DNA from: Knoxdaviesia capensis
Lineage: Eukaryota; Ascomycota; Sordariomycetes; Microascales; Gondwanamycetaceae
Direction of reading: 5' to 3'
NCBI GenBank assembly: GCA_001510575.1
Contig: LNGK01000008.1
Coordinates: forward strand, 3,957,541 to 4,021,540
Length of the DNA: 64,000 nt
Each line of letters begins with the position of its first letter. The stretch's first letter is position 1. Both the position numbers and the translations under genes were made by a program. Below, piece after piece: positions 21,530 through 32,191 of the stretch. The notes beneath the pieces are model-generated. The model made no database searches. It was not told where the DNA came from and was given only the letters and a program-made list of their open reading frames with translations.

Positions 21530-23407
21530 TCACTGGCGCTGGGTCCAGTGGTCAGCTTCAGCCGCCTGCATATCGGCAACAGCAGCACGCACCTGGCTGA
21601 CACCCTCGACCGCGGCGTGCTTGACCAGGTCGCGCGTGACAGCATCGACATCGACGTCGAGGTACTCATGCAAGAACTGGCCGATGCGGGTATTCTCGAC
21701 ATTCCCGCGGATGCTCGCCGCGGCGGGCCCGCCGGAGCTGTAGATGTTAACGTCGACGGCCGAGTGGCCGTGCGTGCTCCAGCCGATGTGGGCGCGCAGG
21801 CTGATGATGGCGGCGAAGGTGTTGACGGCAACTTCGGGCGCGTCGACTAGCAGGTCGAGCTCCTCGGGGTGCGCGTCGGTGACGCCGAGGCCGGCCGTCA
21901 CCAGGTTGGTGTTGATCCACTCCTTCAGGTCCTCGCGCGTCGAGCCTGCGTTCTCGGAGATGTAGGACTTGAGCCGCCGGTCGAGGGACTCGCACGAGGC
22001 GTTGGAGGCGGCCAGGTGGGCTGGGTACCAGTTGTACACGGGCAGGTGGCCGGGTTCCTCTGTAGAAACAGATGGCGGGTTAGAGAAAGAGATAGTATAC
22101 ACGGGAGCATGAGATTGGAAAACAATAAAGACGGGGGTACTTACGGAGAGCAGTGGCCAGGCCGCCGGTCTCGTGGTCGCTGGTTCCCACAAGCATGCCG
22201 GGGGTCTTGCTGGCATCGAGGAAGTCCAGGACGGCCTTGAAGGTCTTGTCGTACTCGAGGACCTCATGCACCTGGGCGGCCGGGTCGTTGATGTGACCGG
22301 CGTGGTCGATGCGGCTGCCCTCGATCATCAAGAAGAAGCCCTTGTCGCTCTTCTCGGTGGCCTTCTCGAGCGCGCGCAGCGCGGTCTTCGCCATCTCGCT
22401 CAGGCTGGGGTACACGTCGGCCATGTTCCGACGGTCGATCTCAAACGGCACGTCGCGCTCGGCGAACAGCCCCAGGTACGGCAGCGGCACGGCGTCGCCA
22501 CCCTTCAGCGCGTCAAACCCGGCGCGGCTGTCGGCGTACCCCCAGCCGTACTCCTTCGCGCCCAGGCCCACCACGTCGACGTCGTCCATGCGGCAGCTGC
22601 CGGCCGTGGTGTTCGGGAGGAAGTGGCAGCGGCCGCCGCCGAGCATCAGGTCCACCACGCGGCCGAGCGGGCCGGCACCGATCTCCTGCACGGCGATGTC
22701 GTCCATCATGCCGCGGGTGAGCACGTGACTAGCGAAGCACGCGGGGGTGGCATCGGTGATGTCAGTAGTGACGACGAGCCCAGTCATGTATCCGGCGCGC
22801 TTGGCGGCCTCTAGCACGGTTCCGCACGGGCTGTAGTCGGGGAGCACGCTGATGGCGCCGTTATAGCTCTTCTTGCCGCAGGCAAACGCCGTGGCGCCGG
22901 CCGCGCTATCGGTGACCAGGGAGTTCGACGACCGCGTGCGGCTGGTGCCCCAGAAGTGCTTGTCGAGGTTGAGGGTGTCGCCCTCGGGGAGGCCGTCGAC
23001 GTGCTGGCGGAAGCTGCGTGTTAGCGAGAGCGACGCGGGGCCCATGCCGTCTGACACCATGAAGATCAGGTTGCGTTTCGCCGGCGCCGCGGGCGTGGTG
23101 TGGTGGGCGTGCTGCGACCACACGGCGAGAATCACCACTGTGGCGGTGGCCAGCAGGCCCCAGGCGAACAGCGTCAGGTCGGCGAACCGCGTGCGTTGGG
23201 CGAGGTGCAGGTTCTCGGAGGTCACGCGCTGCTCGCTTTCGTCATCGGGCCGGCCGGACTGGTTGGCCAGCAACGGGCTTGTTTCGGTGGTCTATAAGTC
23301 GATCAGCGGTGTGTTTCCCCCCCGAGGGAAGGGGAAACAAACGCAACTAAGAGTCAGCGGGCGGGCACATCATGCGGGCTTATGCAGCGCACTTGGCGGC
23401 TTACCAT
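21530..23407 (-). CDS. PHO8: Vacuolar alkaline phosphatase (repressible, type II membrane)
   Basis: Three exons, 23407-23405, 23291-22145 and 22059-21530, encode 559 aa. The first coding exon is only the ATG, followed directly by GTAAGC; exon 2 begins ACC ACC GAA, giving MTTETSPLLANQ. A membrane anchor spans about residues 38-59 after a short cytosolic tail, as in yeast Pho8. Motifs: NLIFMVSDGMG (Asp82, metal), VTDSAAGATAF with catalytic Ser130, DITDATPA, MIEGSRIDHAGHIND (metal ligands) and TSDHETGG. The enzyme hydrolyses phosphomonoesters in the vacuole lumen. The 85 bp second intron interrupts LATAL/QEPGHL. A downstream ATG start would remove the anchor, so the split start is preferred. A CACGTG box lies 188-197 bp upstream, the sequence bound by Pho4 in yeast PHO promoters. 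Confidence 0.93.
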
Positions 23408-23594
23408 GGCGAACGGTTCGGCTCCTGGCCAGCGGTTAGATCGTGTGGAATCAGTTGACGGCCTGGTGGATATGGGTGAGGAATATTAGGGATAACTATG
23501 TATTATTCTGAATGTCTAATAGTATGAGACCTGGAGAGAGGGTGGGATGACACTTTTAGGATTCAGGAACAAGGCGGATGCTTAGAGGTTAGCT

Positions 23595-23604
23595 ATCACG
23601 TGAT
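23595..23604. promoter_or_regulatory. ATCACGTGAT box upstream of PHO8
   Basis: Perfect 10-nt palindrome with a CACGTG core, 188-197 bp upstream of the PHO8 ATG. Yeast PHO8 is activated by Pho4 through a CACGTG-type site, so phosphate control is plausible, although the same box also precedes unrelated genes here. Confidence 0.45.
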
Positions 23605-24057
23605 GGCGTAAGTGTGGGGGTTTAGGATCTAACCCTAGTACCACCACGACCGCGTCCAGTGATTCAGAAATGTCGACATGAAGTTGGTCAATTCTCCTCA
23701 CAATGGCTAACTTTATTCTATTAATATTAGTCCGCATCTCCATTACACGGTCCGTTTCTCTCACGGCTTGCCCCTCTGAAGTTATATCGGTTAGATTCCG
23801 TGGCTTCGTTTCTCTCACAGACTCCCCGACATGGTTAGACCGGACTGACGACGCTGGCGCTCGGAGTCAGACAACCTGGCAGTCATTCACAATCGTATCG
23901 GGGAGAAAAAAAGCCGTCTTTATTTTCTCCCGGAGAGTGCTATTCACCGTCAAACCCGTTAAACCGCTAGACCCAAAGTGTATGTACTCGGTCTTCCGCT
24001 CAGTGGTTTGGGGCCAGTCGACTTGAAATTTCTCAAACATCACGGCTTTCGCCGTGT

Positions 24058-24399
24058 CATCATCAGTCGGCCGGCCGAGACAGAGGAGAGTCCCTCAAAA
24101 GTCCATTTACTGACGTGAGCTTTGCGGCTGCTTCACATATCCATCTGGGAGGGATCAACGCCAAGGGAGAGACACAGTATCGTCACCAATCCGAGTCTTA
24201 GGCATATTGGGTTCATGACGCTATCGGTGTGAATAAGTCGGCACCGAACGGACCAGCTTTGGTTCTGGACAAGAACGTCCCCGGCGTGCCTCTAACTTTC
24301 GTGGCACATACGAACAGCGGTTCTCCAGACGACGGATTATCCTCAGAGCCATCGGTTATCTATTCCGTAATTCTAGGCGTTGTTGGCGGGGTCGTTTGA
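24058..24399 (+). pseudogene. Coding-like fragment with an internal stop, family not recognised
   Basis: One frame reads through about 113 codons with a single TAG at 24199-24201 and ends in TGA at 24397-24399. It contains protein-like segments such as VSFAAASHIHLGGINAKGET, AYWVHDAIGVNKSAPNGP and VLDKNVPGVPLTFVAHTNSG, then a hydrophobic end (VIYSVILGVVGGVV). No ATG is in a suitable place. I read it as a remnant of a gene, perhaps secreted or membrane-anchored. I do not recognise the family. It sits between PHO8 and the HET relic in degraded DNA. Confidence 0.3.
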
Positions 24400-25086
24400 C
24401 TCGTCAGCCCGTCTTGATTCGTGATGAGTGATAGATAATGATTTGAGCCACCGTCGTATGGGTAGGTGTACCGAACTAGGGCTATCAAAGGTGACAACGA
24501 TTCTTCTAATGTTTTGGCTCGTAGCCGAGCATGCTACCTCGCAGCCTAGAGGGTGCGAGGATGGCATGTTCGCGGGTTGAACCAACAGCTCTCTAATCCG
24601 GGGGCGGTGCGGTGGATATCGCACCCCGCAGAGAGAATCTCTTCTAGACCAAACGAGGCCCGTGGCACGAGTGGACTTTTCGAGGGAAGCTGGATGGAGC
24701 TCCGGATGGTGGGGCTCGGCACGCTTGGAGGCCATGTCTAAAAGAAATATCGAGTAGGGTATTATGCTCGTGGCGCTACTGGCGATGCAATGTTAGCGGT
24801 CTAATATATGTTGTCTGGTAGGGCTGAATTGCCAAACAAAATGGAAATATCGACACAGGGAAAAGATCAAAGTTAGCAGAGGGAAAAAGAGGCAGAGCTC
24901 CTCTTTATATACCAAGGACGTGAACATTTCTGAATCATTACGTGCCTAACCCCTCATGGGATAAAATTGTAAAAGGAGAGAAGAGAGAAGAGAGACCTCC
25001 TGACTTAGGACTTACATAACTTCGATCCTTCCTCCACAAAACTCATTTTGGTATTCATTGACTTCGATCATCTCTGACAAATTACA

Positions 25087-26258
25087 ATGTTCGACCGGCC
25101 GGATACTTTGGACAGCTGTCCAAGCTGTCAAGAGCTGTTTCGCCAGCACGATTTCATATATACTGCGAAGACAATTCCCTCGCAAAACCTCGTCTCCCAA
25201 TCTTTGTCGTGTCGGAGATGTTGGGCAATCTGCGAGGTCATCGGGGCTGTTACAGATATCACTCCCACAGACCATTCGGGACGCGGTATGTGTGTGCACG
25301 AATCTGAGTGTCCGGTATATCTGGGTTGACCCACTGTGCATTGTCCAGGATGATGACGCCGACAAGAAAGAGCAGCTCCCGCTCATGTCTTCCGTCTTTT
25401 CTGGCGCCCTGCTGGTACTCTCTGTTGCCGGGGCTTCCAGTGTTGACCAGGGTTGTTTCTCGGGATTTGACGAGATGCAGCCATTTCATACAAGATCGGT
25501 GACACTCTCGTCGCGTGACAGTCCCCATGGAGGCCACCATGCTGGCCAAGAGTCTACCACTATTGTCCATGTCGTGAGAGTTGACAACGAGGATTTCCGC
25601 AGTATATCCGGCCAATGGGCAAAGGAACAGTATTTCCCGGTTTCAATTGGTGACAAGCAGGTCTACCACGACGTGACTGAAGACCGCGCCGGGACGTTCT
25701 AAAAACGGTGTTTGTCCGCACGAATCCTGATTATTGGACGTTGTTTTTGGTCGAACACCTGGAGAGATGTGCTGAGGGCAGTCCGGTCTGGGGTGATATC
25801 GACGAAAAAGCGTTTCCAACTTGGAGCTGGCCTGATTGTAACCGGCGGGTAAGTTGTCTGACGTGGTCAACCACCAATAGATGGTCGAAGTGGTGGACCT
25901 GCAGGTTTCCATGCCTCCAGGCGCAAAATTCAGGCCCGGGCCCGGAGTCCTAACCCTAGCTGGGCCGATATTTCCGTGAAAGGGCCGGGACAGAGGGCCG
26001 GAAGGGATCGTGGTCACACCAGCTGCTCCATCAACGAAGATTCTGGATGCCACCGCAATGTTTGATTTCGAAAAGACTGTGGCGGCATGGCTCGAAGGCA
26101 GTCACCTAATTATACTTCGGGGGATCCTAAAGGAGAGGGTTCAGGATGCCGACGACAAATATGCCTGCTTCTTTTGCATTCTCGTGGCACCCCGAGCACC
26201 GGGGTCATCAGAGTACCAGAGACTGGGAGTCGCTTATGTGAGGCATTCCTACACGTAA
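25087..26258 (+). pseudogene. Degenerate HET-domain (heterokaryon incompatibility) gene
   Basis: Pieces of a HET protein occur in order but in different frames. 25087-25250 reads MFDRPDTLDSCPSCQELF with a later SCRRCW, an N-terminal Cys pair region. About 25250-25700 reads LPQTIRDAV, YIWVDPLCIVQDDDADK and a PLMSSVFSGA block, the core HET motifs, then MQPFHTR and YHDVTEDRA. 25708-25840 carries GDIDEKAFPTWSWPDC (the late TWSW motif). 25880-25980 carries VVDLQVSMPPGAKF and VLTLAGPIFP. 26040-26258 ends YQRLGVAYVRHS. Between the first and second pieces the segment of over 100 aa that normally precedes LPxTxRDA is missing, and the usual WTFQE region is lost after YHDVTEDRA. Frameshifts, stops and these gaps mean no functional product. 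HET proteins trigger self/non-self cell death in fungi. Confidence 0.8.
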
Positions 26259-26914
26259 CCGAGCGCCTGGACCTGGATATAGATGTCGAGCCGTACATGT
26301 CCCGGATGACTTTGGTTTAGTGACTTGAACAGACATTGCAGTTATGGATGGTCAGAACTACCTGGAGTGAGAGACTGGAAATGCGCGGACTTGCAGGGAT
26401 AAAATAAGTTGAATTGCATTGCAAGGCATAAAGGAATGCGTATGAAAAAGAAGTTCGTGAAAAAGGACAGCTAAAAAGTGGTGATCGAGAGCTGTCCAAG
26501 CAAGAACTTGGGATGGGGGGTTGTTGTTGGGCAAATGGAACCGCTGCGTGACAAAAGAATATCGAGAAATTTGGGCAGACTCAAAGAGTTCGGCCTGGGT
26601 CTACATTCCGGTCTTGCTCAAATGTGTGGAAGTTCCTATTTTAAAGCCCCGAATTGTCCGAGATTGATGATTGACGAGATTGATCGGATGAGGTCCAGAA
26701 GTGATTCATGTTCAGCACAGTTTGTGACCATGGAAGGAAGGAAGCCCAGCTGCAGCTGTCACGTGACCACCCGCCAACTTGGCCAGGAAGCGCGTTCGAC
26801 GTCTCGTTGACTCTATTCTACTTCCGCACTGCTCTCTTCTCACGCCAATTCGTTCCAGTCTTTTTACTTGATCATCATTGCTGTGGACATGTACTTCCAG
26901 TGCATTCAGGAAAC
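26259..26914. other. Intergenic region upstream of RAD9
   Basis: No gene is seen. It contains the TCACGTGAC box at 26759-26767 and a CCAAT at about 26853. These are the only recognisable promoter elements in front of RAD9. Confidence 0.5.
26759..26767. promoter_or_regulatory. TCACGTGAC box upstream of RAD9
   Basis: CACGTG core about 148 bp upstream of the RAD9 ATG, identical over nine bases to the box in front of eL34. Confidence 0.45.
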
Positions 26915-28429
26915 ATGGCGATTTTGAATTTCACCCTCAGCGAAGAAGGCGTAACTGCCCTGCGCGAGAGTTTGATCTGTCTGAACAAATTTCACGACGA
27001 GGTCTCTATCGAGGCGAAGAAGGACAAGGTAAGCGGGCGTCTTCCTCGATAGTTCAACGTGAATTCTCTGACGGCTTTCTGGGGTCCATATTTTCCCTGT
27101 TTTCCCCTTTTAGTTGGTGCTGTCAACTTTAAACACCACAAAATCCGCGTATGCGTGTTTCTCCTTTAGCACCGGCCGGTTCTTCTCCAAGTACCACTTC
27201 AATGGCGGGCCCCAAGGAAGTGACCGGTTCTTCTGCCGCATGTACTCGCGCGTTCTCGTGTCGATCTTCCGCAGCCGGAGCGGCGAGATGATGAAAGACG
27301 GAGAGCGGTCTTCGGCGATTGAGAAATGTGAGGCCTCTATCGAGGACGGGCCGAACGTGCGCAGCCGCTTCATCGTGAGAATTGTGTTCCGGAATGGGTG
27401 TACCGCTACCCACAAGCTGTCGTTTGAGACCGTGGTGCCGGTTCATGCAAAGTTCGATCCGGCCGAAGCTTCCCACCACTGGAAGATCCCCTCGCGAACG
27501 CTGCGGCAGATTCTAGAGCACTTCGGACCCGGCGTGGAGCTTCTCGACATCAGCTCGAACCCCGAGCATGTAAACTTTAACTGCTACTCTGAGAAAGCGA
27601 TCAACGCCGATGAGGTTTTGAAGAAACCCCTGCATACGTCTATCGCCGTGGACCTCGATGAGTTCGACGACCTTGAAGTCGAGGATAACCTGCACATCAT
27701 CATCAGCGTGAAGGATTTCCGAGCTATTATCCAGCACGCCGGCGGCATGGGAACCGACCTGGTGGCACGGTACTCCTTGCCATCACGACCCCTCAAACTG
27801 TCGTACGTTGGAGACGGGATTAGCTGCGAGTTCCTTTTGATGACGGTTGGAGAGCGCGGGAATCCGGGCCAGAAGACCAAGCGAAAGAGAGGCGCCGGTG
27901 CGGTCACTGGTGCACGGGCATTGGAGCCAGAGTCTCGCCGTCCGAGTGTGGCCCCCGTTTCGGCGGCCGCCCAGAGAGCGCAGGAAGCGCCCATGGGCCA
28001 ACCTCCTGCTGTGTCGCAGCCGGCGGCGTCTGCACGAGCTAATATCTCGCGTATGCCGTTCTTCGATATCCGACCACAGCAGTCTCAGGCGGTTCCGAGA
28101 CCGAGTATTCCCATGTCCGAAGGCCTCTTCGTGGATAACGACCCTGAGTGGGAGCCTGTCGGCGATGAGAATGAAAACGACGATGAGCTGGATAATGCCA
28201 GATTGGAGTGGGACCACAGCGAAGAACCGGTAAGAGGACCTGGAATTTTCTCCTTCTCATTTTTCTCTCGCTCTAACCTTTTCATATCTAGACTGCGTCG
28301 GTATCTCGTGCCCGTAACGCTCCGGCCCCCGAGCCGGAGATGGACCCTCCGCCGGGAAGTGGCCTCGAGCCAACACAACCCCTCTCGGAAGCCATGAAAC
28401 TTGGCTTGTTCTATAGTGGGCTGCTGTAA
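26915..28429 (+). CDS. RAD9: DNA-damage checkpoint clamp subunit Rad9
   Basis: Three exons, 26915-27028, 27114-28229 and 28292-28429 (introns 85 and 62 bp, both phase 0), encode 455 aa. The N-terminus (MAILNFTLSEEGVTALRESL) and the following PCNA-like fold run to about residue 275, with the recognisable Rad9 segments FSFSTGRFFSKYHFNG, MYSRVLVSIFRSR, HWKIPSRTLRQILEHFGPGV and GGMGTDLVARYSLPSRPLKL. Rad9 forms the 9-1-1 clamp with Rad1 and Hus1, loads at damaged DNA and recruits checkpoint kinases. The C-terminal tail (about 290-455) is Pro/Ala/Glu-rich and disordered, with an acidic patch GDENENDDELDNARLEWD, the usual site of phospho-regulation. Intron 1 falls early in the clamp fold. It converges with the RCC1 gene, leaving 135 bp between stops. 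Confidence 0.92.
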
Positions 28430-28564
28430 ACCCGAACTTCCCCTGTGATATTCCTTGGCTCTTTTTCATGCCTGGAATTTTGCTAAAATTTTGCTATGCT
28501 ATTTGAGACCACGACGTCATGACATGTAAACGAGGAGCAAACGGTGGAAAACGGGGTATGTCTT

Positions 28565-29707
28565 TTAATTGCCTTTTATTATAATATTAATCCAACTTGT
28601 TGCACAACCTGCCCCAATACCCCCGATAACAGACTCGGGCGGGATGTATTTTGCGGATGCAATAACGTTCCACCGGCCCTTGACATCGCTGTTTCCAGCG
28701 GCCGCTGGGCCACAGTTGCCGTGTTCTCCCCACCCCCATGCAACCACCTCTCCTTCAGCAGTGAGGCACACAACATGCTCACTACCCACGGCAATCTTAT
28801 CAGCAATCGGAAGTCCCAAAGGAACCAGCTGGCCGTGGTCGTCCCGGCCCCAGGAAATTAGAGACCCGTCCTTACCCAGCACATACATGCTTCCCCAACT
28901 CGCCCCAACATCCTTCCAAGCTGGCACACTCGCGGGTGCTGATGATGATATCCCCCATTTGTCTGAGCCGAGAATTTGAAAGTTGCCGGCATCTGGGTCT
29001 CCAAAGAAGCATGTGAACTCGTTTCCGCACACTGCTCTCGACACCCGGAACTTGAGACCCTCGACTTTTCGGGGAGCCGTGACCACTGAAGCCGGCTCTC
29101 CCAACTGGCCCTTCCGACCATTCCCCCACCCATAAACATCCCCGTTATCTAACACCACTGCCACGTGTGCCATACACGCTGATATTCCCGTGATCCGCGT
29201 TCCCGTAGGTGGAAACTCTGGAATCCGCGTCGCGGATGGAGACCGTAACACTTCCACTAGAAGACTGCCGAGTCCTAGCTGGCCCTTGGCACCCGATCCA
29301 AAGCTGAACAGCGCCGTCCCCCCATCATCGGCTTCGGTAACCACGTACGACGCTTCCCAGGAGGCAGCTATATGAGAGATCTTGGGCGGGGCGAGAGGCC
29401 GGCCCTCACTGAGAAACCGGACGGGGCGGAATACCGACGCGGTTGCCTGTCGGATGTATCCGGAGGTATCGGTGGGAGAGGTCGCCATCATTCCACAGGC
29501 ACCCGACTCTGGCGCTCCACTGACATAGAGGATTCCGGATTCAAGAAGCAGCAGCGTGTGGTTTCCTCCCGCTGCCATCTTGACGACGCAGAGCGGCGAG
29601 GCTGGCTCTGGCTCGAAGAGGACCTGCTTGGGGACCGACACGTCTTCGGCGTGTCCAATTCCAAGTTGGCCGGAGCCGTTGGAACCAAGAGAGAAGAGAG
29701 CCTCCAT
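28565..29707 (-). CDS. RCC1-repeat (regulator of chromosome condensation-like) protein
   Basis: Intronless, 380 aa, ATG at 29707. Beta-propeller blades are visible as LFSLGSNGSGQLGIGH (5-20), LFSFGSGAKGQLGLG, VYGWGNGRKGQLG, LISWGRDDHGQLVPLG and VVAWGWGEHGNCGPA, each followed by an internal H/V-T/V-L-L strand. The protein is a single propeller without extra domains, near the length of yeast Ats1 and shorter than true RCC1. A guanine-exchange role for Ran is not supported by anything specific; propellers of this kind are usually protein-binding scaffolds. The promoter is shared with TYR1, whose ATG lies 484 bp away on the other strand, and contains a telomere-like motif in its first 100 bp. Confidence 0.88.
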   Translation of the reverse strand: MEALFSLGSNGSGQLGIGHAEDVSVPKQVLFEPEPASPLCVVKMAAGGNHTLLLLESGILYVSGAPESGACGMMATSPTDTSGYIRQATASVFRPVRFLSEGRPLAPPKISHIAASWEASYVVTEADDGGTALFSFGSGAKGQLGLGSLLVEVLRSPSATRIPEFPPTGTRITGISACMAHVAVVLDNGDVYGWGNGRKGQLGEPASVVTAPRKVEGLKFRVSRAVCGNEFTCFFGDPDAGNFQILGSDKWGISSSAPASVPAWKDVGASWGSMYVLGKDGSLISWGRDDHGQLVPLGLPIADKIAVGSEHVVCLTAEGEVVAWGWGEHGNCGPAAAGNSDVKGRWNVIASAKYIPPESVIGGIGAGCATSWINIIIKGN

Positions 29708-30191
29708 AATGGAAACAATTCTGGAACGAAACTTGCAAGATCGAATGTTGAAGGCCCTCGTCGTTGGGTGAATGAGGGGTGAGGATTTGGATTTGAAATT
29801 AGGGTTTTTGGGTTAAGCAAAAAGCAAACAGGATAATTTCAGCCCACAGATAGCCTCGTTACAGAACTATACCTGTTAGATGCATAGAAGGAGCCAAAAT
29901 TTTACTGTGGGCCGGAAAAATATTTTGCAGTCCTATATAATCTCCATCCTGTCAACTTCTTTTCCCCATTGTTCTTCTGCTTTTCTTCATCACTTACTCT
30001 TCTTTTTCTGCAACTTTGCCTTTTGCATCTCGCGGTTACCTTTAAAATCTTGATACTTCAAGTGAACAGAGAGATTCATAGCAGAGCCGAAATAGCCACT
30101 GGGATTATCTGCGATTGTATAGCATCGCAAGAGTTAGTTGTTGATCTATTGTCCTGACAGTTGGCTATCGCGCCCAATCGAATCAGGAGCA
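29708..30191. promoter_or_regulatory. Bidirectional promoter region, RCC1-like gene and TYR1
   Basis: The two start codons face away from each other across 484 bp. An ATTAGGGTTTTTGGGTTAAG stretch at about 29799-29818 is telobox-like. A CCAATC at 30173-30178 lies in the TYR1 leader. Confidence 0.5.
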
Positions 30192-32191
30192 ATGACAACC
30201 GAACCGAGCATGGATGGCTTCATTGTGGGCATCATTGGAATGGGAGACATGGGCAAGATGTATGCCCGGAGAATGTCGGAAGCAGGATGGAGGTAAGTCA
30301 GCTTGTGTCGCAGGACGGTCTCGTGCCCGTTGGCCTGGCGGTGTCCATATAATGAACAGGTGAGCCTACACTTCCACTGCAATTCTTCTCCCCTCTGCAC
30401 CACCGCAAATGATGACTAGAGCGCATTTGGCTCGAGCATTGTCCGTCGGCATACTGGGATAACCATTCTGGCTCCTGGGCGTGTTGTGGGCTTTCACTGA
30501 TGTAAACGCTTGCTACCTTTATCAAACAATTGTCTGAACGCGGTTCCCCTCCTTCCCCTCTTGTCAATCACAAACCATTTCAACCACCTCTTGAAGATCA
30601 ACTCCTAACATTCCCTTCGCCCTGAAGATATAGATGACTGGCTGCTGCGACATCGATGCCCAAGCTCCAGAGGCAAGGAGTTGTCCCTAGTAGATCGACC
30701 TGGGCGATGCTGACGAAGAGATCCACACTCGTAGAATCCTAGCCTGTGATAGAGAAGAGAAATATGAGAGCCTCAAGGCCGAATATGAAGGAACAGTATG
30801 GCTTCCAAGCGTCTCCATTGTTGCGCGTGCTGTTTTTTTCTTTTTCCTTTTCCGCTTCTTAGCAGTCCGGGCCAGGTGACTAAAACTACTGTACTCTTTT
30901 CCTTCTTTCTTTTCTCGTTGAAGAACATAGAAATCTGCCGTAACGGCCATTTGGTTTCCCGCGCGAGCGACTACATCCTGTACAGCGTTGAAGCTTCTAT
31001 AATACGTGCTGTGATCCAACAGTACGGTCCCTGTAGGCTCCCCTCCCATCTGGTTACGTGTGACGTCCTCACTTGGCCGCATTTAATGCATACCCCAGTA
31101 CTCTGGCAGAGAGATGCTGACTGCGCATAGCTACCAAACTCGGAGCCATTGTTGGTGGTCAGACGTCGTGTAAGGACCCCGAGGTGAAGGCGTTTGAAGA
31201 GTTTATCCCGGCCGATGTCGACATTGTGACGTGCCATTCCCTCCACGGACCCCGGGTTGACAGTACCGGGCAGCCTCTTGTGATCATCAGACACCGTGCG
31301 TCTGATGAGTCATTGCGGAAAGTCGAGACAGTCCTCAGCTGCCTCAATTCGAAGACTGTGTATCTGAGTGCCAAACAGCACGACCGGATCACAGCCGACA
31401 CCCAGGCGGTGACCCACGTTGCCTTCCTAAGCATGGGCAAGGCGTGGCACGCCAACAGCCAGTTCCCCTGGGCCACGTCCCGGTACGTCGGCGGCATTGA
31501 GAACGTCAAAATCAACATCATGCTGCGAATCTACTCGTCCAAGTGGCACGTGTACGCCGGGCTGGCGATTCTCAACCCGGAGGCGCGGCGGCAGATCAGC
31601 CAGTACGCGCGGTCGGTGACCGACCTGTACAAGCTGATGCTGGAGGGCGACTTCGACCGGCTGCGCACGCGGGTGTACGCGGCAAAAGAAAAGGTGTTCG
31701 GCGCAGAGGAGCGGCCGAAATGGGGCGGCAAGCCGCTGCTGCGGCACCACCTGCTGGAGCAGTTCACGCTGCGCAAGGGGGCGGGCGATGACGAGGAGCG
31801 CGAGCGGCCGAACAATCACCTGAGCCTGCTGGCGATGGTCGACTGCTGGGCGCAGCTCGGCATCGTGCCGTACGACCATATGCTGTGCTCGACGCCGCTG
31901 TTCCGCATCTGGCTCGGCGTCACCGAGTTCCTGTTCCGCAACCAGGACATGCTGGACAGCGCCATCCGCACCGCCATCGACGACCACACCTACCGGTCGG
32001 ACGACCTCGAGTTCACGTTTGCGGCGCGCGGCTGGGCCGAGTGTGTGTCGCTGGGCCACTTTGATACCTGGCGCGAGCGGTTTGTGTCGACGCAGAAGTT
32101 CTTTGAGAACCGCGATGAGGAGGCTACCCAGGTTGGGAACCGCATGATGACTGCGGTTGTGGAGACGGACGACGAGTTTGGCGATGATTAG
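30192..32191 (+). CDS. TYR1: Prephenate dehydrogenase (NADP+)
   Basis: Four exons, 30192-30292, 30735-30795, 30924-31032 and 31131-32191, encode 443 aa, close to yeast Tyr1. The Rossmann nucleotide-binding motif GIIGMGDMGKMYARR is at residues 13-27. Then follow ILACDREEKYESLKAEYEGT, NGHLVSRASDYILYSVEA, the GAIVGGQTSCKDPEVKAFE block and CHSLHGPRVDSTGQPLVII, then ITADTQAVTHVAFLSMGKAW and the dimer helices beginning RYVGGIENVKINIMLRIYSS. It converts prephenate to 4-hydroxyphenylpyruvate, the committed step to tyrosine. Introns are 442, 128 and 98 bp; the first is unusually long and contains a possible C/D-box RNA. Exon 4 is GC-rich (about 62%), well above its flanks. The last residues are acidic (VVETDDEFGDD). 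Confidence 0.95.
30403..30503 (+). ncRNA. Possible C/D-box snoRNA in TYR1 intron 1
   Basis: A perfect box C (ATGATGA, 30409-30415) and a box D (CTGA, 30497-30500) stand 81 nt apart, the right size for a C/D snoRNA. The terminal stem is weak (three pairs by eye) and I could not match the guide upstream of box D to rRNA. A chance match is possible. Confidence 0.2.

Noticed and set aside
22173..22814. 213-codon plus-strand frame opposite PHO8
   Set aside because: Antisense to the catalytic domain of an intact alkaline phosphatase.
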